From positions 1 to 9,342 of the forward strand of contig JACDFX010000026.1 in NCBI GenBank assembly GCA_013815575.1: a DNA stretch of 9,342 nt, given 5' to 3'. Shown in pieces: positions 6,310 to 9,342 of this stretch. Each line of letters opens with the position of its first letter. Position 1 is the stretch's first letter. Made by a program: the position numbers and the translations under genes. This stretch comes from Rubrobacter sp. Its GTDB lineage: Bacteria > Actinomycetota > Rubrobacteria > Rubrobacterales > Rubrobacteraceae. The notes below the pieces were generated by a model, which was not told where the DNA came from, searched no databases, and saw only the letters and a program-made list of their open reading frames with translations.

Positions 6310-6785
6310 CCGCGCCCAGAAACGGGTCCCACCGGACGCTCGCCGAATTGAGCGTGCCGAGCGAGCCGGGCAACGAGCGCCGGGCGATGGAGGCGGTCGC
6401 GGACACTGTGGAGGGGCTAGGGCTGCCGGGCCGAACCCTGGAGCGGCTCAAGACCGCCGTGGCCGAGGCGACCATGAACGCGATGGAGCATGGCAACCGC
6501 TACAGGGAAGAAGCCCTCGTCCTCATAGAGGTGTCGGCCACGGACGCCGAGATCTCCGTCAGGATCACCGACGAGGGCGCGGGGCCCGCGGCCTTCGACC
6601 CCGAGACGCCAGACCTGGAGGCCAAGCTCGACGGCGCGCAGACGCCGAGGGGCTGGGGGCTCTTCCTCATCAAGAGCATGGTCGATGAGATGAACGTTAC
6701 CGGCGATGAGCGCCACCACACGGTGGAGCTGATCCTGCACCTGAACGGGAGGAAGGAGGCAAGCGATGGCCGTAAAGCACTTTGA
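6306..6785 (+). CDS. RsbW/SpoIIAB-like anti-sigma factor serine kinase
   Basis: A 159-residue GHKL-type (HATPase_c_2) protein, expected to bind a partner such as a sigma factor and to phosphorylate STAS antagonists using ATP. The N box is EATMNAMEHGN (54-64, Asn58 for Mg-ATP), the G1 box is DEGAGP (89-94) and the glycine-rich lid motif is RGWGLFLIKSMVDE (115-128). It starts at GTG 6306, overlapping the phosphatase stop (GTGA), with GGAGGAG just upstream, so it is translationally coupled. Its 3' end overlaps the next gene by 20 bp. Length and motif order are normal and no key residue is missing. Its target cannot be named because no sigma factor gene is in the window; some relatives act on non-sigma partners. 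Confidence 0.9.
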   Translation: MTAPRNGSHRTLAELSVPSEPGNERRAMEAVADTVEGLGLPGRTLERLKTAVAEATMNAMEHGNRYREEALVLIEVSATDAEISVRITDEGAGPAAFDPETPDLEAKLDGAQTPRGWGLFLIKSMVDEMNVTGDERHHTVELILHLNGRKEASDGRKAL

Positions 6786-7143
6786 GGCTGAGGTGCGACG
6801 GGAGCCGAGCGGCGCCGTGCTCGACCTGCGGGGCGAGATCAACGGCTTCGCCCAGGAGGCCCTCGACGCCGCCTACGCAGAGGCGGAGAAGGAGAACCCG
6901 GGGGCCATCCTCCTCAATTTCGAGGAGGTTGACTACATCAATTCCACGGGTATTGCCCTGATCGTCGGCCTCCTCGCCAGGGCCCGCGCCGCGAAGCGCG
7001 ACCTCTCGGCCTACGGACTCTCCGAGCACTACGTCGAGATCTTCAACATCACCCGCCTCTCGGACTTCGTGAACGTCTTCCCGGACGAACGGAGCGCGAT
7101 GGGAGATAGGCGCCAGCAAGAGAACCTGAAACCCGAAGCCTGA
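6766..7143 (+). CDS. STAS-domain anti-sigma factor antagonist, paralog 1
   Basis: A 125-residue single STAS domain, the RsbV/SpoIIAA role: when unphosphorylated it binds the anti-sigma kinase and frees that kinase's target. The likely phosphorylation motif is INSTG (58-62, Ser60), preceded by the strand AILLNFEEVDY (47-57). The C-terminal part YGLSEHYVEIFNITRLSDF is nearly shared with the next gene. The start is ATG 6766, 6 nt after AAGGAGG (6753-6759), inside the end of the kinase gene. The last ten residues (RQQENLKPEA) are mostly encoded by the 29-bp repeat at 7120-7148, lie outside the STAS fold and look acquired. Confidence 0.9.
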   Translation: MAVKHFEAEVRREPSGAVLDLRGEINGFAQEALDAAYAEAEKENPGAILLNFEEVDYINSTGIALIVGLLARARAAKRDLSAYGLSEHYVEIFNITRLSDFVNVFPDERSAMGDRRQQENLKPEA

Positions 7144-7148
7144 AACCT
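7120..7148 (+). repeat. 29-bp repeat, copy 1
   Basis: Identical over 29 bp to 8306-8334. It contains CCTGAAACC twice with a 14-bp period, separated by CGAAG. Here it overlaps the 3' end of the first STAS gene and gives its stop through the second CCTGAAACC (TGA 7141-7143). AGCAAG lies directly before this copy, and also before the other copy after 6 extra bases. Confidence 0.85.
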
Positions 7149-7166
7149 CTAGAAAAGGAGGAACAA

Positions 7167-7523
7167 ATGCCCCAGGCACAGGTCACGATGGACGTGCGCA
7201 GGGTCAACGACAACGCGAGCGTCATCGACGTCAAGGGCGAGCTGACCGCTTTCGCCGAGGGGGTCCTGATGGACGCCTACAACCAGGCCAGCGACGGGAG
7301 GGTCCGCGCGATCGTGCTGAACTTCGAGGGCCTCGAGTACATGAACAGTTCCGGCATAGGCCTCCTGGTCACGCTGCTCATCCGCGTCAACCGCGAGAAG
7401 CAGCGACTCCTGACCTACGGCCTCAGCGAGCACTACCGGAGCATCTTCCAGATCACGCGCCTGGACGACGCCATCGGTATCCACGATACGGAGGACGAGG
7501 CCATCGAGGCCGCGAAAGCTTGA
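7167..7523 (+). CDS. STAS-domain anti-sigma factor antagonist, paralog 2
   Basis: A 118-residue single STAS domain, a second antagonist in the same operon. The phosphorylation motif is MNSSG (59-63, Ser61 or Ser62), after the strand AIVLNFEGLEY (48-58), followed by GLLVTLLIRVNREKQR. It shares YGLSEHY..IF.ITRL with the upstream paralog, which points to tandem duplication, while the N- and C-termini have diverged. ATG 7167 follows AAGGAGG (7155-7161) by 5 nt. The strong site suggests high expression relative to the kinase. Having two antagonists for one kinase may allow two inputs or graded release, but this is inference. Confidence 0.9.
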   Translation: MPQAQVTMDVRRVNDNASVIDVKGELTAFAEGVLMDAYNQASDGRVRAIVLNFEGLEYMNSSGIGLLVTLLIRVNREKQRLLTYGLSEHYRSIFQITRLDDAIGIHDTEDEAIEAAKA

Positions 7524-7529
7524 AAAGCC

Positions 7530-7563
7530 TGTCAGCTAGTCAGGAAAAGCTGAAGCGCTGACA
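7530..7563 (+). other. Inverted repeat in the spacer after the second STAS gene
   Basis: TGTCAGC (7530-7536) pairs with GCTGACA (7557-7563) across a 20-nt loop that holds further GTCAG and AGCTGA fragments. It lies in the 57-bp gap before the next start and is not followed by a T-tract. It could be an intercistronic mRNA structure or a partial attenuator. Function is not shown. Confidence 0.35.
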
Positions 7564-7580
7564 AGTTAGTGAGGAGCGAT

Positions 7581-8315
7581 ATGACCGACCAGCCCCCGAT
7601 ACCGAAAGAGGAAAGACGGCCCCGCGACGCCGGCCACTGGGCGCGCTACGTCGAGACGCTAGAGGGGTCCGGCGGTCTCAACGTCGAGGGCCGCCGGCCG
7701 ATGAGCCCGCTCCAGGGCTTCGGCAGTATGTGGCAGAAGACCTTCCGGATACACCTCACGGGTACGGACGCGACGCCTGCCGAAGTCGTCGAGGTCTGGC
7801 GGAAGAGGTTCCCGGAGATGACCGGGTTCGGGAGCGGGTTCCGCGTCCCCGCGGGCGGCCTCGTGCCCGGCGCCGTCGCGTTGCTCGGGGGGATCAGCGG
7901 CGTCATGGTCCTCTATGCCGACGACGAGTCCTTCACGTACATGACGCCCGAAGGGCATCCTTTTTCCGGTTGGATCACCTTCAGCGCCTACGAGGACGAG
8001 GATGGCGAGACGGTGGCCCAGGCCCAGCTCCTGATACGCGCCAACGACCCGCTCTACGAATTCATGATGCTCCTGGGACTTAACGCAGCCGAGAACATAA
8101 CCTGGCAGCGCACCCTGCGGAGGGTCGCGGCCCATTTCGGCGCGGAGGGCCGGGTCGAGACCCGCGTGACCTGCGTGGACCCGAAGCGGCAGTGGCGGAG
8201 ATACACGAACATCCGCCACAACGCCCTCATCCTCTCGGCACTGCACGCCGTGACCGCCCCGCTGCGCCGAATAAGACGTCGGGCCACAGGCACAAGCAAG
8301 ACCCCGAGAACCTGA
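7581..8315 (+). CDS. Uncharacterised protein, possibly DUF1990/UPF0548-like, paralog 1
   Basis: A 244-residue, probably soluble protein that I cannot assign a function. A GTG at 7569 is in frame, but ATG 7581 is chosen because GAGGAG (7571-7576) lies 4 nt before it. The tail of charged N-terminal residues (PKEERRPRDAGHWARYVETL) is followed by a conserved core: PLQGFGSMWQKTFRIHLTG (43-61), VEVWRKRFPE (70-79), VLYADDESFTYMTPEGHPFSG (110-130), RANDPLYEF (153-161) and TCVDPKRQW (197-205). The GHPxSG..xF pattern followed by an acidic DEDGxTVA stretch recalls DUF1990/UPF0548, but the match is from memory and weak. No signal peptide or clear membrane segment is seen. The C-terminus is basic (PLRRIRRRATG). 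The stop lies in the 29-bp repeat. It is clearly paralogous to the next gene. Being in the partner-switch operon, it may be an output or an added regulator. Confidence 0.75.
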   Translation: MTDQPPIPKEERRPRDAGHWARYVETLEGSGGLNVEGRRPMSPLQGFGSMWQKTFRIHLTGTDATPAEVVEVWRKRFPEMTGFGSGFRVPAGGLVPGAVALLGGISGVMVLYADDESFTYMTPEGHPFSGWITFSAYEDEDGETVAQAQLLIRANDPLYEFMMLLGLNAAENITWQRTLRRVAAHFGAEGRVETRVTCVDPKRQWRRYTNIRHNALILSALHAVTAPLRRIRRRATGTSKTPRT

Positions 8316-8334
8316 AACCCGAAGCCTGAAACCT
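8306..8334 (+). repeat. 29-bp repeat, copy 2
   Basis: Identical to 7120-7148. Here its first CCTGAAACC supplies the stop of the upstream gene (TGA 8313-8315), a different frame from the one used by copy 1. AGCAAG precedes it as in copy 1, separated by 6 additional bases (ACCCCG). It ends 17 nt before the next ATG. Confidence 0.85.
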
Positions 8335-8351
8335 ACGAAGGGAGAGACCAC

Positions 8352-9128
8352 ATGACCGATCGGACCTCACAAAACGAAGAGCAGGGCGAGCAACGTCAAC
8401 CCCGCCCGGAACCCCGTGACGCGGCCTTCTGGGCGAAGAGGGTGGACAAGCTGGAGGTCTCCGCGGTGCCGGACGGGGCCTCCAACGTGAACGTACACGG
8501 GCGGCGGGAGGTCGGTGCGCTGCAAGGCTTCGGCCAACTCTGGCAGAAGACCTACAGGGTGCGCCTGACAGGCGTGGAGACGACGCCCGAGGAGGCCGTG
8601 CGGGTATGGAAGGAACGCTTCCCCGAGCTCCAGCCGCCGAACAGCCGGTTCTACCCCTCGATGGCAGGCGTCGCGCCAGGCGAGGTGTTGTTCATAAGCG
8701 CCTCCGTCGGCGGCATGCCCGTCCACACGGGGGTGCGCGTGATCTACGCCGACGACGAGTCCTTCACGGTCATGACCCCGGAGGGCCACCCCGAGTCGGG
8801 ATGGAACACCTTCTCGGCTTACGCCGACGAGGACGGCACGACGGTGGCCCAGATCCAGTCCCTGGCCCGCGCCAACGACCCGATCTACGAGATCGGCTTC
8901 CGCGTGGTCGGCGCCACGGAGCAGGAGCGCCTGTGGACGCACGTCTTGAAGTCGCTCTCGGCCCACTTCGGCGTGAACGAACCGGTGAGCCTGGAGAAGA
9001 CCTGCGTCGACCCGAAGGTCCAGTGGTCGCAGATACGGAACCTCTGGCACAACGCAGGCGCCCGGTCGATGATCTACACGATGACCGCCCCCCTGCGTTG
9101 GCGGCGCGACCGCGCGCGCCGGGGCTAG
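8352..9128 (+). CDS. Uncharacterised protein, possibly DUF1990/UPF0548-like, paralog 2
   Basis: A 258-residue protein paralogous to the preceding gene; by eye the aligned core is close to half identical. ATG 8352 follows GGGAGAG. Shared blocks are ALQGFGQLWQKTYRVRLTG (56-74), VRVWKERFPEL (83-93), VIYADDESFTVMTPEGHPESG (130-150), RANDPIYE (173-180) and KTCVDPKVQW (216-225). It has a longer charged N-terminus (QNEEQGEQRQPRPEPRDAAF) and an insertion near 110-125 (EVLFISASVGGMPVHTG) that the first paralog lacks. The tail is Arg-rich (PLRWRRDRARRG), as in the first copy, which suggests nucleic-acid or membrane-surface contact. Function is not known to me. It closes the operon before the oxidoreductase gene. 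Confidence 0.75.
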   Translation: MTDRTSQNEEQGEQRQPRPEPRDAAFWAKRVDKLEVSAVPDGASNVNVHGRREVGALQGFGQLWQKTYRVRLTGVETTPEEAVRVWKERFPELQPPNSRFYPSMAGVAPGEVLFISASVGGMPVHTGVRVIYADDESFTVMTPEGHPESGWNTFSAYADEDGTTVAQIQSLARANDPIYEIGFRVVGATEQERLWTHVLKSLSAHFGVNEPVSLEKTCVDPKVQWSQIRNLWHNAGARSMIYTMTAPLRWRRDRARRG

Positions 9129-9150
9129 GGCGCGGGGCTAGAATGGGAGC

Positions 9151-9342
9151 ATGACGCAGACAGGCACATACGACGCGGTCGTCGTCGGCGCGGGCCCGAA
9201 CGGCCTCGCCGCCGCCGTGGAACTGGCCCGCAATGGGCGCAGGGTGGCCGTGCTGGAGGGCGAGGATAGGGTCGGTGGCGGCACCCGGTCGGACGAGGTC
9301 ACGCTACCAGGCTTCGTCCACGACCTCGGCTCAGCCATACAC
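9151..9342 (+). CDS. FAD-dependent phytoene-desaturase-like oxidoreductase, N-terminal fragment
   Basis: The first 64 codons of a flavoprotein of the phytoene dehydrogenase/amine oxidase-like superfamily; the window ends before its stop. The N-terminus is a dinucleotide-binding Rossmann motif, [19 protein letters not shown] (8-26), then [16 protein letters not shown] (33-48) with the acidic residue that would hold the FAD ribose and the second glycine cluster. [13 protein letters not shown] (52-64) matches the start of the substrate-domain block in uncharacterised NAD(P)/FAD-dependent desaturase-like proteins. ATG 9151 is 22 bp after the previous stop, with GGGAG immediately before it, a poorly spaced ribosome site. 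TAGAAT (9139-9144) could be a -10 element for a separate, nearly leaderless transcript. The substrate cannot be told from this part; carotenoid chemistry is possible. Confidence 0.85.
   Translation, partial: MTQTGTYDAVVVGAGPNGLAAAVELARNGRRVAVLEGEDRVGGGTRSDEVTLPGFVHDLGSAIH

Noticed and set aside
8367..9050. Minus-strand open frame of 227 codons opposite the second paralog, and a similar one at 7659-8351.
   Set aside because: They mirror each other because the sense genes are paralogs. They are His/Gly/Arg-rich with no recognisable domain or convincing start.

Overview
The window looks like a chromosomal segment of a high-GC Gram-positive bacterium. The very high GC content, the TTG and GTG starts, a class II photolyase, a two-subunit class I fumarase and the style of the multi-TM sensor and SpoIIE-type proteins fit a deep-branching actinobacterium such as Rubrobacter. 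That placement is inference from recalled protein style, not from a search. No rRNA, tRNA, CRISPR array, transposase or phage gene was found.

Left part (1-3499). The 3' end of a class II CPD photolyase gene reads rightward into position 238. Facing it is a leftward set, in transcription order: fumarase alpha, fumarase beta, a DedA-family membrane protein and a YihY/BrkB-family membrane protein. The fumarase pair and the DedA/YihY pair each share an ATGA stop/start overlap. The 182 bp between the pairs may carry a second promoter. The convergent junction at 239-334 holds a nested inverted repeat that may end transcription from both sides.

Middle (3500-5139). A 275-bp divergent intergenic region precedes a rightward gene for a polytopic membrane protein that ends in the first part of a GAF-like domain. 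The gene appears frameshifted near 4985, which scrambles its last residues. The next gene, a SpoIIE/RsbU-type phosphatase, begins with what looks like the remaining part of a GAF domain. A pair of near-identical direct-repeat boxes (CGTAACG-N5-CGTAACG) lies upstream of both genes, each with a TAnnnT hexamer at the same distance. This suggests co-regulation.

Right part (5140-9128). A tightly packed operon encodes a partner-switching module: SpoIIE-type phosphatase, RsbW-like anti-sigma kinase and two STAS anti-sigma-factor antagonists. Two paralogous proteins of uncertain function, weakly resembling DUF1990/UPF0548, follow. No sigma factor gene is present. The kinase would phosphorylate the STAS proteins, the phosphatase would restore them in response to a membrane or GAF signal, and free STAS would sequester the kinase and release an unseen target. 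A 29-bp identical repeat sits at the 3' ends of two of these genes and supplies their stop codons in different frames. Only 22 bp downstream a FAD-dependent, phytoene-desaturase-like oxidoreductase begins and runs off the window.
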